64,000 bases of DNA from Nelumbo lutea (GCA_022828595.1 JAKGHH010000005.1:26796193-26860192), one strand, 5' to 3'. Counted from the first letter of the stretch, positions 10,131 through 20,885 are shown. Notes: generated by a model from the letters alone, not told the origin. A program made the numbers and translations.

Positions 10131-11330
10131 AGGTGAATTCTAGTTGAAATTCAAATTTGAAGTCTTCAAAACTGCTAATTGGGTTTCAAAAAGTTCAAAA
10201 GTAATGAAAGTTTTAAATTTTTTATATTTTAAAAATTAAATCAGAATCTAATCCGAATCATATTCGAATCTGAGGTCTTCAAGTCCAATTGGTTTTCAGA
10301 TCGGATTCAGATGCACAACCCAGTCCAACATCTATTTCGATTGTCTTGGATTTAGATGGTGTATTTATATAATCAGATCGGTTGGATTTGACTCCATCCA
10401 GTGCAATTAAAATTCGAAGCCAATTATATCATAATATTATATAAAATTTATATAATTATGTTTAAAATTATAAAAAAATATATATTTATATATATTATAT
10501 TATATTATATATGAATTTTTTTATAAAAAGTTGATCATTGACGAAAAGAGGGAGAGTATTAAACTCCCTCTTTTTATATTGTAGATAGATTTATGAATTT
10601 ATATAAAATAAATTCAGTACGTTTTATTACATATAAAAATTGAAAAATAATTAACATTTTAATTTCTTTTATATTTTTAAAAATTAAAGCAAAGTTAGAT
10701 TGTCCAAGTCCATTAGGTTTTGAATTAGAATTTTAGGTTTTTAAATCCAATCGGATTTCATAAAGTTGCAAAATAATTAACATTTTAGTCTTTTAATATT
10801 TAAAAAAATTGAAACAGAGTAGGATTAAATCTGAATCCAATCCGAATCCATTAAGGTTTGAATTCAAATCCAATAACCAGATCGAATTCAGATTTTGAGA
10901 GAGAGAGAAGAGATAATAACAGGGGTATTAACAAATTCTGAAGGGCATTTAAGGAAATAAAAACTTGACCATTAATGACAAATTTCGTACTTTTTTGTAT
11001 TTTGAGGAAATACAAAGTGGGGTATTAACAAGTCCGTTCAGATTTGTATTCGAATATGAGGTGTTCAAATCCAATTGGATTTCAGAAAGTTGAAAAGTAA
11101 TTAATTTTTTTTTGTATTTTTAAAAAATAAAATAGAGTTGGATTAAATCGGAATCTGTTAGGATTTGAATTCCAATTTTAAGTTTTTAAATCCAATCAAA
11201 TTTTGGAAAATTGAAAACTAATTACCTTTTTAATTTTTTATATTTTAAAAAATTGGAGCAGAGTGTGATTAAATTTGAATCCGATGCAAATTCATTAAAT
11301 CTAAATTTAAAATTTTAAATCCAATAATTG
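10130..11330. repeat. Imperfect repeats with 122-125 bp period
   Basis: The module TTAAATCCAATCGGATTTC...AAAGTTGAAAATTAATTAACATTTT...GATTAAATCTGAATCC recurs at least five times. The TTGAAAA anchor lies at about 10190, 10640, 10765 (TTGCAAAA), 11090 and 11212, so adjacent units are 122-125 bp apart. AT-rich spacer at 10440-10600 separates the two groups. No coding capacity. Confidence 0.6.
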
Positions 11331-11638
11331 AATTGGATTGGATTTGGATTTTGTTGAATCTGATCCAAATCCGATCCATTTATATAGTCTTAAGAGAGAA
11401 GAGAGAACAAAGTGGTACACTGGTACTCTTTGATCATTGACGTAAAGTCGATCATTTACGAAAGGAAGCTGCATAGGTACTCTTCGATGCAGCGAGGGAC
11501 GAGACAACGTACTACGATCACATACAGAGGTTCTGCCCCTTCGGCCCAGCAATATTGGAAGCTATCCATAGTTCCCATTCCTTTGTGGTGGGGTTCTATT
11601 GGCATAGGTAGGCCCAAGAGTTTCCCCTTTCTTGTGAA
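11331..11638. other. No gene recognised; locally GC-richer patch
   Basis: The patch at about 11400-11600 has fewer A/T runs than its surroundings, and overlapping frames of about 80-118 codons on both strands, none with a recognisable domain. GATCATTGACGTAAAGTCGATCATTTACG contains a short repeat. I see no function. Confidence 0.4.
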
Positions 11639-11999
11639 TAGAGGTGTCAATGGATCGGTTTTGGGTTGGATTTCGTCAAAATCAAAATTCATTTGGATGG
11701 ATTGGATGGACCAATACGGCATATTGGATTGGACCTGGTCCATCCATAATAAATTTATATTGGATTGAGTCAATATCTGGTCCATTGATAAAAGATAAAA
11801 ATATGTGTCAATGGACCAAGTTTGGGTTGAAACTAATCTAAATTAACAAGAATTTGAATAGATTGGACAGTTTCTGAACCGGTTCAAAATGGTCTAAAAT
11901 ATCCATTAGACTGAATTGGACCAGGTCCATTTGTAATGGACTCACATTGGACTGGACCGGACCGGATTGGACCAAATCCAGTCCAATTGACACCCCTAC
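11639..11999 (-). mobile_element. Non-autonomous hAT-like element, copy 2 (inverted)
   Basis: The terminal repeats TAGAGGTGTCAA and TTGACACCCCTA enclose 361 bp that match copies 1 and 3 in reverse orientation (for example GTCCATTTGTAATGGACTCA). The flanks CTTGTGAA and CTTATGAG agree at 6 of 8 positions, which fits a decayed 8-bp hAT duplication. Confidence 0.75.
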
Positions 12000-12140
12000 T
12001 TATGAGAACGCATGTAACTGCTAGGACCGTAGTAAAACTTCAAAAAAGTTGATTGTAATTGCTATTGAACTTGTTGATTTGTTTTTGTTTAGCCTAGCTG
12101 AAGACGCAAAGAAATCGAGAGTAAGAAAATGGGATATTAT

Positions 12141-12384
12141 CTTGGTTTTCAAAACTGGACCAGACCGGAAAAACCGGATATTTGAAAAAAACATTGTTTT
12201 GGTCAGTAAACCGTTGATCCGAATGGTTGAACCGTTCAAACTGTTCAATGATTTTGACCATTTTTATTATTTTTTTTTATTTTTTGTCAAAACATACCAA
12301 CCGTTCAGTTCAAACAGTCGAATCATTCGACATGGGAACTGGACCCCTGACCGATTCGTTCTCCGGATCGATTTTAAAAACCTT
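12141..12384 (+). mobile_element. MULE-like MITE, 244 bp, 9-bp target duplication
   Basis: GGATATTAT lies directly outside both ends (12132-12140 and 12385-12393). The ends are CTTGGTTTTCAAAACTGGACC and, inverted, AAGGTTTTTAAAATCGATCC. The interior has ACCGGA/TCCGGA and GAACCGTTCAAAC/CAGTTCAAACAG pairings. No coding capacity. Confidence 0.75.
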
Positions 12385-12540
12385 GGATATTATTAAAATT
12401 CACAAGAGTAATTTTGGAAATAAAAATTCGATCATTGACAAAATGAAAGAGCATTAAACTCTCATTTTTATATGTTGATATGAACAAGTATTCCATATAA
12501 CTAAATCGCATCCAAAGATGAATTTTGAGGGTCTTTTAGC

Positions 12541-12652
12541 TCCCACAGCACATCCACGCCCTGAATTGGGAATAACTCCCAATGATGATATCATTATTTC
12601 GGATACTATCTTTGGGAGATGTTCTTAATACATGGCGGGATGTGCTGTGAGA
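12541..12652. mobile_element. Foldback element FB1
   Basis: Left arm TCCCACAGCACATCC...TTGGGAATAACTCCC pairs with right arm GGGAGATGTTCTTAATACAT...GGATGTGCTGTGAGA. The loop AATGATGATATCATTATT is itself self-complementary. It belongs to the eight-copy family with inner stem core ATTGGGAACATCTCCC. Confidence 0.75.
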
Positions 12653-12757
12653 TGTTGATGTGAACTCGAAGAAAATATAAGGTAAACCAGTTCCACCATG
12701 CTTATAATAGGATAGTAGAGATGTGATTCGGTCACTCAAGATATTCTATTCACAAAT

Positions 12758-12882
12758 TGTTCCCATACTCACACTGGCCACACAGAACCACTACCATGTA
12801 TTGGGACCATCTCCCATGAATGACAGGGGAGATATTCCCAATGCACAGCTGTAATGTCTTATGGGCAGAGAGATGGGAACAG
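12758..12882. mobile_element. Foldback element FB2
   Basis: The inner core ATTGGGACCATCTCCCATG pairs with GGGGAGATATTCCCAATG. The outer stem TGTTCCCAT pairs with ATGGGAACA, while the middle of the stem is poorly paired. Same family as FB1, 106 bp away. Confidence 0.65.
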
Positions 12883-13106
12883 TTCGTGGTAGCATATTTG
12901 ATCCCCTCACAGGGAGTTTCCTATTCTCTCCTTCACACGTGAAATATCAAAAACCTGTTTTTGTGTCTCCTCAATAAACCCTCTTATCTCTTAGTTTTCT
13001 CTATTAAAACCTATCATTGTTCTTTTTTAATAAAATTATTCTTAATCCCCCACTCTCTCTAGAAGTCAATGTTTGTAATGTATTCCCTCCCCCATTAGAC
13101 CATTTG

Positions 13107-14398
13107 TTTTTTATTAGTAAGTGTGCATATGCTTTGCACATGGCAATTCTAGATGATGTTAATGATAGTAATAGTGTATCCAAAAATTTTTGTACATATG
13201 TATTTTTTATTTTTTTTTTGTTTTTATATTTTATTATTTAATCGGATGTAGATTGCAAAATCCAAATCTAATTACATAAACACCTCAAATATGTGATAAT
13301 CGGATCGAGTTGTGAAGTTTCAAGTATCATTGACAGGTTTACCTGTTTGGTTAGATTCTTCTTTTTGTGTATCTTTTTTTTTTTTTTTTTTGTTTACTTA
13401 TCAAAGAATTGTAAGATTTAAATAGAGAGAATTGAATGGGATGAATAGTAGTTCAATTTACAATTTAAACCTCATTAAATAAGGTCTAAATTAAAAAATG
13501 AGTATTTTAGTTAAAAAAAAGTTCCACAATCTTATTCATATTCTTAATAGTAGTGTAAATATAGAATTATAGATGTGCTCGATTTTTTCTATATTTTCTT
13601 TTATATTTCTATGTATAAAAATAAAATGTAACACATACTTTTTGTTTAATGTAATAATTATATAATATTATAAATGTGCCTAAATGTTTTTTTGTAAAAT
13701 TTATATATTTATATGTTTTATTAATTTTTATTATTTGTTTATGACATTAAATGTAAACGCATTCAACCCAAAAGTTGAAAGTAAAATAATTTCATTCTTG
13801 GTTAGTTTATAAATTATGTATTTCATTTTCATTTTTAATTTAAATAATTCTTGTTTATTATACTTATTATTTTAATTTGAATAACAAAAATATCATAATT
13901 GTATCTAATTTTTTCTACTTTCTTTTCTAATTTTCTATATTTGTTTTTATTTTTAAAATTTTATTACATAACTATAAATTCATAGGTTGATCAATTTGAT
14001 TTGGATAGTTGAATTGCTTAGCCACCACTTGGATAAATGGTGGTTTTGTTTTTGAGTCAATTTTAAAATGCATGGATTTATATTGTTAAAAGTATTGACA
14101 TAGATCTAATTAGTAGCATTTATTAAAAACTAAATTAGATATAGGATTTAATAAGAGAAAATAGGAGTTAATACTTTAAGTAAAAGACTTTATAAGTGGG
14201 GATTAAATGAAGTGGAAAGTAATAATTGAAGTTACAATTTGAAATGGAATAAATAAACATATATGAGCATTTTAGTAACCATAAAAGCTAACATTAAAGT
14301 TATAATGAAATAACTTTTATACCTTTTCTAAAGCAAAGAAATAGAGGATAATTTTAGTCCAAAAAAACTTCCACACTAAATGACTTATATATAGTATA
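13107..14398 (+). mobile_element. Non-autonomous dispersed element (TAGTAAGTGTGCATATGC family), long copy
   Basis: It starts TTAGTAAGTGTGCATATGCT, with a short GTGCA/TGCAC pairing, and ends ACTTATATATAGTATAGAT. Internal phrases (GGAGTTAATAC...AAATGAAG...TTTTAGTCCAAAAAAACTTCCACA) recur in the copy at 21751-22457. A second GTTCCACAATCTTATTCATA end at about 13527-13555 suggests a nested or tandem copy. The class is uncertain. Confidence 0.5.
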
Positions 14399-14978
14399 GA
14401 TTAAGTATTTTTGAAACTCATTCGATCCTCTCTAATATAACATGTAGATAATTTAGAAGGGTTTGATGGGGTTAAGGACCAATCCTAGACCAACATTGAA
14501 CATGGACCTTGGCCTAGAATCAATTTGATCTCATCAAAACCTAATTTGTCATTCCAAAACAAGCCAAATTTCTATTTAACCCAATGCATATGCATGGATT
14601 TGCTTGCTAGCAGAATAGGATACTGAACCCAATCCATTTCGCCATTCACATAATACACTTAGTCAAGTGATGTTATATACTTGTTCAAACTAATAAAAGA
14701 AAATAACTAGGATATCAATACATAATGTCAATGGATTGGGTATGGGACAACAAAAGCTGACATGACCCCAACCCGATAATGTTGGGATTGGGTAAATGTG
14801 GGTTTACTACTACTCAACCCGACCCATTGACATCCCTAAATATAGGCCATATAAGAGATTGTTTCTCATAACAAGCGATCTCATTGATATGCTTAAGCAT
14901 CCAATATATAAATCCTACTCGGTGCCCATTTGGAAGACTTTTCAAGTAGTAGCTTTTGGTGTTGCAAAGTACATCTAT
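14399..14978. other. No gene; small palindromic repeat at about 14725-14838
   Basis: TGTCAATGGATTGGGTATGG near 14726 pairs with GGGT...CCCATTGACATCCCTA ending at 14838. The right end, TGACATCCCTA, resembles a hAT MITE terminus; the left end is truncated. The rest is featureless. Confidence 0.4.
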
Positions 14979-15481
14979 TGATGCTCAGGATGGCCAAGGA
15001 CAACATTGCCAATTCGCTCCTAAGACGAGATGTGGCCGAGGCGTCCGAGGTTTGAGGTGGCCAAGGACTAAGAAGAACGTCAGAGGCCCCAAGTGAAAAC
15101 CCAAGGCGGAGACTCCGACGGTCAAGTTAGTATTAGGAGGAGTATTAAGTGGATAAGGTCTGAAGTGCACAAACTCAAACGAGACCACAAGAGTTCTCAA
15201 GTGCTAGCTAGAGAGCTTAAGTTCCAATCCCTTGCCTTGGGGGGGTTCATATCCTATTTATACTTTAGGCCGCCTGGAGGTAGGTGAGCTCAGACAGTTT
15301 GGATGTGTTCCGTACGCAGGGAGCATGGCCATCTGAGGCCGTCAAGTGACTTTGTGCTATTGGCTCCGCAAAACCCGCCGAGCTCTGCTCTATGTGCACC
15401 CTGATTGGGTCCGCTCTGAACTGCACCGCCTAACAAATGTAGGCCGGCGATAGGACGAGACCATCTATGCCTCCATTAACA
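14979..15481. mobile_element. Possible solo LTR (Gypsy-like), low confidence
   Basis: A GC-richer block with sharp composition edges starts TGATGCTCAGG and ends CCATTAACA. Phrases such as CTCCGACGGTCAAGTTAGTA and TTGGGGGGGTTCATATCC followed by TATTTATA look like the 3' part of plant Gypsy LTRs. I see no matching 5-bp duplication and no second LTR, so this rests on composition and remembered motifs. Confidence 0.35.
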
Positions 15482-15646
15482 CCCAATAGGGAAAGTTGTG
15501 AAGCCATGTTTAATGAAATAAATATGCTTATATGAGCTACCAAGAAATAAACTTTATGAGCTTTTAGCCACATTAAAGAAACAATATTTGATGAAATGGT
15601 TGTAATAGAAAAACTGCCTAAGCTTAAGGAAGGTGCTCAATAAGGG

Positions 15647-16115
15647 TGAGCAAATGGGTATGTTCTATCTGAAATAGAACGAAACTAATATTAAATCCAA
15701 CTTTTCACAATCTCTTACGAAGTAGGGCTAGTTCCAAATTATTGGAACTAACCACCACCAAAATTGGAATCCAAAAATACTTTGTATTTTTCTTCAATTT
15801 AATATTTGAATGTGTATAATGAGTAATGAAATAGGTAACATTTATAAAATTTAAATTATAACTTTTGAATTATATTATTGTTATTACTATTATTATTATT
15901 ATTATTCAAAATCAAGTTTTCAAAGAATATATTCCATTTTTTTGTGGGAGGGGGCTTAAAGAAACAATAGGTTCACTGGTAGACCCAAGGCTAGAACCAA
16001 CCTTGCAAAATGATTTTGACAAGGTAGGTTTTGATTTCAAAAGCCTAGAACCAGCCCCCACAAGGTAATTTCAAGGTTCTATCTTGGAGCTAAATTGAAC
16101 CGACTCATGCTCACC
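15647..16115. mobile_element. TIR element, AGGGTGAGCA ends
   Basis: AGGGTGAGCAAATGGGTATG at the left and CGACTCATGCTCACCC at the right form a GGGTGAGCA inverted terminus. The interior contains GTTCTATCT/AGATAGAAC-like and GGTTCTAG palindromes and an (ATT)n tract at 15871-15905. hAT-like by terminal sequence. No clear target duplication. Confidence 0.45.
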
Positions 16116-16555
16116 CGTAGTGCCAAGTAGACCTAGCAAAGAGTTAACCCAACCTGTGAACCAGGCCCAACCCAACCCGAAAAAACAAGGATAGGGTCTC
16201 ATATTTAGCTACCTGAATGTGAGAATGACCTGACCCGACCCATCCCGAAAAAACTGGGTTGGGTTGGGCTATGGGTCAACCCGTTGACCCTATTGTCAAG
16301 TCTAATTGGGACTATTTATGCGTTGTTAGAAGTTTTCACTGTAATTTTTTCTATTTAGTCTTTACTCTTTATTGTTTACTTTTTAAATTGTTAGATGTTC
16401 AAATTTTTTTATTTTATATTTGGAATTTTAAGGTTAGTTAGTTTAATCTTGATGTTTTTCATATAACTTTTCTTTATTTTTTTAAATTTCATTTATTTTT
16501 TGGGATGACCCAAATTGACCCATGGGTCAACCCCAACTGCCAAGTAATGATTAAC
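16116..16555. other. No gene; GGGTTGGG/CCCAACCC palindromic sequence
   Basis: CCCAACCCGAAAAAAC and its complement TTTTTTCGGGATGGG/GGGTTGGGTTGGG occur at about 16165-16290 and again near 16500-16540. They look like parts of another small inverted-repeat element with unclear limits. Confidence 0.35.
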
Positions 16556-16639
16556 TCAATTGGTAGTAGAAATTTGACACCAAATCTCATTATCAAGGAA
16601 ACGAGATTTTGTAAGAGCAAAAAATATGAGAGTAAAAAG

Positions 16640-16715
16640 ATTTGAACCCAAGTTACTTGCCGGTGTAGGACGCGCTTTTATCTTAAATCTACTCATAAAC
16701 TACTAAGCCATTTAA
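16640..16715 (-). repeat. Possible tRNA-derived SINE remnant
   Basis: On the minus strand TGGCTTAGTAGTTTATGAG resembles a pol III A box and GGGTTCAAATC resembles a B box, about 46 bp apart, with GCGCGTCCTACACCGGCAAG between them. No cloverleaf can be folded convincingly, so this is not a tRNA gene. SINE origin is an inference. Confidence 0.3.
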
Positions 16716-17882
16716 GCTTTTATGCTATTAAGTGAAATGAAATACTTTCATTATATTTATTATTTACATGTAATCCAAATAAACAATTCCAAAATAATTT
16801 AACAATTCCAACTAAAAAATTAAAAAGAATAATATTCAAAATTAATATTTTATAAATTAATGGAATAAATATTCTGTTAAATCTATAATAAAATCAAAAG
16901 ATGATTTTTAACTTCAAGAAATTATACAAATAGAATATTAATAGTAGAATAATTATTTTAATACCTAAATTTAATATACATTTAAATTATTACTTAGTAT
17001 TATAATTTACATCACATTAAATAACAACATATTAACTATTTACAAAAATAAAAAAATGTTTACGAAATATTTGATAATATGATGTTAAATAGAATCTATC
17101 ATATCTACTAACCAACATTTATATCAAAAATTAGTTTCTAATTTCAACAAAACTATAGAAACAAAAATATTAACAGGGAGTAATTATTTTATTAATTGAA
17201 AATTAAAAGTTTGCATGTGATATGTATCTTAGAAATTTTAATAGATTTGATATATTTTAAATTGAGATTGTGTTTTTTTAAATATTAATATTTGGTTTAC
17301 CTTTTTGTTAATATAAAAAGTAAAATAGAAAAATAGAAAATAATTGATAGAATAATTAAGATACAATATGTGTATCTGTTATATATCTTGAACTTTTGAT
17401 TGATACATCATCAATAAAATTGTATAATATCTATGTGTCCCACTATATTAATTGTAATATACTTTTTTATCATATGCACTATTTTGATATACATTTCCTA
17501 TGTATTTTTTTTTGATAAAACATTTCCCATGTATTTATACATTATTTTGTGGCTATTTGATTTTAATTTTAGTGTTATTAATCTATTTATGGAATTTGTA
17601 TGTAGTTTCCTAGTGTATCTAGCATTTCCATATTTTTCATTTGTATCCATGTATTTCCAAAGTATATCCATATCTGTATCCGTATCCACATTGTATGATA
17701 CAATACCTGATACCAGTATTTTAATTCACTTGGGTTGGGCGGATTGTAAATAAAGAGACATAGGCATAGCTTGGGTTGTTGCTAGTGATTGGACTACTAT
17801 ATACCATGAGTTATGCAACCAATAAAAAATGAACATGTTAATATTTCATACATTAACACATTGCCGATGTGTAAGTAACTAA
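16716..17882. other. AT-rich DNA, no gene
   Basis: A long AT-rich stretch. The 106-codon + frame at 17433-17753 is made of Ile/Phe/Tyr from T-rich sequence and has no recognisable family. Confidence 0.5.
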
Positions 17883-18033
17883 CTCAGATCTCCTACACAC
17901 ATGACACTACAATTGTACATTGGGAACATCTTCCCATGTTAGGTAACAAGCAAATACAAGAAATGTTCTCAATGTAAAGCTGTAGTGAGGCGTGGGTAGG
18001 TGTTAATAGGGTTCTTGTGGGTAGGAGATCTGA
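17883..18033. mobile_element. Foldback element FB3
   Basis: Outer stem CTCAGATCTCCTAC pairs with GTAGGAGATCTGAAC, and inner core ACATTGGGAACATCTTCCC pairs with AATGTTCTCAATGT. The right arm carries about 25 extra bases (GTTAATAGGGTTCTTGTGGG). Closest in arm sequence to FB7. Confidence 0.75.
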
Positions 18034-19068
18034 ACACATGGATGTTAACTAGGGATGAGCATTTGGTTTATTCAGTTAAAAACTGAACCGAATAAATAGA
18101 AATCAAATTACAAGAAAACCGAAATAACCAAAACCAAAAATTTTAATTCAATTTTCAATTATTTCGGTTAAAAAAAAACTTCATAACACACATAAAATAT
18201 TATATATTATAACAAATAACATATACTGTATATTATAATATAATTAAGAAACTGAATCTCATTGTAATATTATATATATTATATGTTATATATATGTGTG
18301 TATATTAAGAAACTAAAGGCTTAAATAAGGACTATTTTGGGAATATTGTTCACGGGAGTTAGCCATTAAGGAATCCACAACCTCTTTAATAACTTATTCA
18401 CTAAAAGACAAAGCAATAAGCTTTTTCAATTCAGCATATTCAACTATTATCAAATGACCCCTAGGTAATTACCTCATCCAAATAACTTCTATATGGACTA
18501 TGTAGCTAAATTAAAAGTCAAACAAACCAATGGAACTACAAAAAATAAACCAACCTCCATGCTTTTAAACAACAATGTGAAAAAAAAAATACAACCTAAA
18601 GAAGAAGTATTAGAGAAAATATAAAATGAAAAGAAAATAAAAAGTTTGGCATTTTGGATATATGATTATCTTTTCAATAAAAAAATTGTTAGCTTGGTCC
18701 TAGGTCAAGTCAAATTCAGGTTGTGTAGGGTAATGTAAATCTAGAAAAAAAGTAACTTATATTTCCTTTATTTTTTTTAATAAATATAAATACATAGATT
18801 TTATTTTCCTTTTTTTTTTATGTTCGAGGCTTATGCCTCAAAATGGGTTGAGGCTTAGGGCTCGCCCCTTTCACACCCAACTGCCTCTCCTTCGCCTTTA
18901 GCCTTTTAAAACCTTAATGTTAACTCATGATTTGTTCCGTAGCACAAGATACACATCGTGCTGTGATCAGCCAATCCCCGATCAGAGGGGATACCTCCAT
19001 TTTGTAGTTGTAGCCCCATTAAAAAAGTGTATGAAATGCTGGGATTGTTGGACCATCATATAGAGACC
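18034..19068. other. AT-rich DNA, no gene; one-sided hAT-like terminus at about 18051
   Basis: TAGGGATGAGCATTTGGTTT at 18051 looks like a hAT terminus but I found no matching right end. Around 18820-18900 a patch GAGGCTTATGCCTCAAAATG has a small palindrome. No coding content. Confidence 0.4.
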
Positions 19069-19226
19069 AGATCTGCTCCTCACACATGGTGCCTCACAGG
19101 CACTTCCTACCATACATTAGGAACATCTCTGGTACTTATGTGTTATTATTAACAGATAATGTTCCCAATGCATGGTGGGATGTGCCTATAAAATTATTGT
19201 GAGGCACCCCGTGTGAGGAACATATC
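19069..19226. mobile_element. Foldback element FB4
   Basis: Left arm CAGATCTGCTCCTCACACAT, GGTGCCTCACA, ACCATACATTAGGAACATC pairs with right arm GATAATGTTCCCAATGCATGGT, TGTGAGGCACC, GTGTGAGGAAC. It lies about 510-670 bp upstream of the ferredoxin start codon. Its right half was duplicated with FB5. Confidence 0.75.
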
Positions 19227-19450
19227 CCAATTCCATCATATACTTTCCCTTACAAAAATTCCTAACCAGTGCAATTTGGTGAGATGTTCCCAATTTCATC
19301 CCACCATACTTATATGTCATTATCAATGGGAGATGTTCCCAATACAGGGTGAGATGTGAATGTGAGATCGTTGTAAGGCGCCCTGTGTGAGGAGAAGATC
19401 CCAATTCCATCATATATTTCCCCTTATAAAAATTCCAAACCACTGCAATA
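19133..19450 (+). repeat. Direct duplication upstream of ferredoxin (offset about 175 bp)
   Basis: The block from ACTTATGTGTTATTATTAA through CCCAATTCCATCATATACTTT and AAAAATTCC to GCAAT (19133-19275) recurs at 19308-19450 with scattered substitutions, for example ATTGTGAGGCACCCCGTGTG versus GTTGTAAGGCGCCCTGTGTG. The second copy ends about 285 bp before the ferredoxin start codon. Confidence 0.75.
19281..19400. mobile_element. Foldback element FB5 (partial, within the duplication)
   Basis: It has the family core twice in the same orientation, GAGATGTTCCCAATTTCATC and GGGAGATGTTCCCAATACAG, followed by GTGTGAGGAG. It no longer folds as well as FB4 and is best read as the duplicated right half of FB4 fused to another fragment. 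Confidence 0.55.
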
Positions 19451-19535
19451 AGGGGTCCAGAACCATCTGATCTTATTTTCATTGCAGGAACTCAACAGAG
19501 ATCGTGGCAAACACAGGTCCACACCCACCGATATG

Positions 19536-19542
19536 GATAAGG
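19536..19542 (+). promoter_or_regulatory. I-box (GATAAGG)
   Basis: The motif GATAAGG occurs once about 193 bp upstream of the ferredoxin start and 26 bp before a G-box. I-box plus G-box is a common arrangement in promoters of light-regulated photosynthesis genes. Function is inferred from motif and position only. Confidence 0.5.
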
Positions 19543-19567
19543 AGATAGACTTAGCCACAATAAGTTA

Positions 19568-19575
19568 CCACGTGG
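19568..19575 (+). promoter_or_regulatory. G-box (CCACGTGG)
   Basis: A perfect palindromic CCACGTGG core lies about 160 bp upstream of the ferredoxin start codon. G-boxes bind bZIP and bHLH factors such as HY5 and PIFs in light-regulated promoters. No canonical TATAAA is seen downstream; TATCAATAA at about 19611 could be a weak TATA element. Confidence 0.65.
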
Positions 19576-19734
19576 CAAGCTGTCGTTCCTCCCCAACTCA
19601 CCTCTTCTTCTATCAATAATCAACCCACCCACAGTCCACAAAGCAGCTCATCGTCATACCAGCTTGCTAACTCGCTAGAGCTGCCTCCGTTCTCAGTCCT
19701 CCAATCTCCAAATCCTTCTCAGCTGCATACAACA

Positions 19735-20169
19735 ATGGCAACCCTAACCTCCCTATCTGGCACCATGGTTAGCACCTCGTTTGTCCGGAAGCCCACAACG
19801 AGCATCCGCGCGCTCCCTAACGTGGGTCAGGCTCTATTCGGAGTTAAGGCCGGACGTGGCCGGATAACAGCCATGGCCATACACAAGGTGAAGTTGATCA
19901 CTCCTGAAGGCGAAAAAGTGTTCGAGTGCCCCGACGATGTTTACATCCTTGATCAGGCTGAAGAGGTTGGCATCGAACTACCCTATTCATGCCGTGCCGG
20001 ATCTTGCTCTTCTTGTGCCGGCAAGGTCGTCAGTGGGCCAATTGATCAATCAGATCAAAGCTTCCTGGATGATGACCAGATCGATGCTGGATGGGTCCTC
20101 ACCTGTATCGCCTACCCACAAGGAGATGTTGTTATAGAGACCCACAAGGAGGAGGAGCTCACTGCTTAA
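19735..20169 (+). CDS. Chloroplast [2Fe-2S] ferredoxin precursor (photosynthetic type)
   Basis: This single-exon gene encodes 144 residues, normal for plant ferredoxin precursors. It carries electrons from photosystem I to ferredoxin-NADP reductase and other acceptors in the stroma. Residues 1-47 are Ser/Thr/Arg-rich, start MATL and lack acidic residues, as expected for a transit peptide; the mature protein probably starts at Ala48 ([12 protein letters not shown]), giving 97 residues. Cluster ligands are Cys86, Cys91 and Cys94 ([12 protein letters not shown]) and Cys124 (VLTCIAYP). The acidic C-terminus (THKEEELTA) is typical of the leaf type. The ATG is the first in frame and sits in AACAATGGC, a good plant start context. 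The frame is intact, so the gene is likely functional. Which paralogue (leaf FdI/II or other) cannot be decided here. Confidence 0.97.
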   Translation: MATLTSLSGTMVSTSFVRKPTTSIRALPNVGQALFGVKAGRGRITAMAIHKVKLITPEGEKVFECPDDVYILDQAEEVGIELPYSCRAGSCSSCAGKVVSGPIDQSDQSFLDDDQIDAGWVLTCIAYPQGDVVIETHKEEELTA

Positions 20170-20340
20170 TGATCGATCAGGTGGGCTGAGATGGGAGCTT
20201 TCAAGGGTGGATAGACTATCTGAGTTTCGTTTTAGCTAAAGTTTCTTTTTCTTGCTTAGTTGGTTATTATGGATGTAATTTGTGGCTTCCAATCTGCTTG
20301 TTTTGAAGTTTCCTTCCTCTACAAAATTGGATTGTAACGG
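20170..20340 (+). other. Ferredoxin 3' untranslated region (probable)
   Basis: The T-rich sequence after the stop contains TGTAATTTGT and TTGTAA elements near 20273-20338, plausible plant poly(A) far-upstream signals, but no exact AATAAA. The 3' end is therefore only estimated. Confidence 0.4.
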
Positions 20341-20738
20341 TGGAATTCAGAAACTTGCAAATTGGGCCTCCAGTTTTCTTCCCAATTCCATTTCTATCAT
20401 CATCCTTACACATCATTGAGGAATTAGTGTGTTTGGATTTTGATGTTTCCTATGTACTGCTATTTATAAAGCTAACTTTGTTGTTAGTGTTTGTTCTTGT
20501 TTTGTGGGTTTGGAAATTGATTAGATTGTGAGAAAGAAGGCAAGGGTCTTGCTTTCACAACACCAGGCCAGAGCATTTCTGAAACCCAACCAAATTTGAC
20601 ATTCTGACATAAAAATTTCACAATGCTGCTTCAATCATTGAAAGTTTCCCCTAGAACAAGCAAAATAACGGATAGAAAATAAAAAAATAAAAAAATCAGA
20701 AGAGAAAGAAAAAGAAAGGAATTGAAATTCTCCTGTAA

Positions 20739-20844
20739 GTTGTGTTCGGTTTGAATGAAAAGGTAGGTAAAGGAAAGGAAACCCATCCAAACCTATTTTA
20801 GGTTTTTCTACCTTTCCCTATTTTTCTTTCAAACCAAACACAAC
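20739..20844 (+). mobile_element. Tourist-like MITE, GGCTGTGTTTGGTTTGAA family, copy 2
   Basis: Arms GTTGTGTTCGGTTTGAATGAAAAGG and, inverted, GTTGTGTTTGGTTTGAAAGAAAA enclose a body with GGTAGGTAAAGGAAAGG/CCTTTCCCTATTTTTC pairing as in copies 1 and 3. TAA precedes it; the right flank ATTAG does not give a clean duplication. Confidence 0.7.
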
Positions 20845-20885
20845 ATTAGTTGAATCTCTCCATAGATTCCCTTTCAAGAAAAGAC

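Noticed and set aside
11307..11785. Overlapping frames of 80-118 codons on both strands
   Set aside because: No domain is recognisable, and part of the region is a hAT-like MITE repeated elsewhere in the window.
17433..17753. 106-codon hydrophobic open frame
   Set aside because: It is built from T-rich DNA, has no family resemblance and is overlapped by frames on the other strand.
19937..20137. Second open frame inside the ferredoxin gene
   Set aside because: It is an out-of-frame shadow of the ferredoxin coding sequence.
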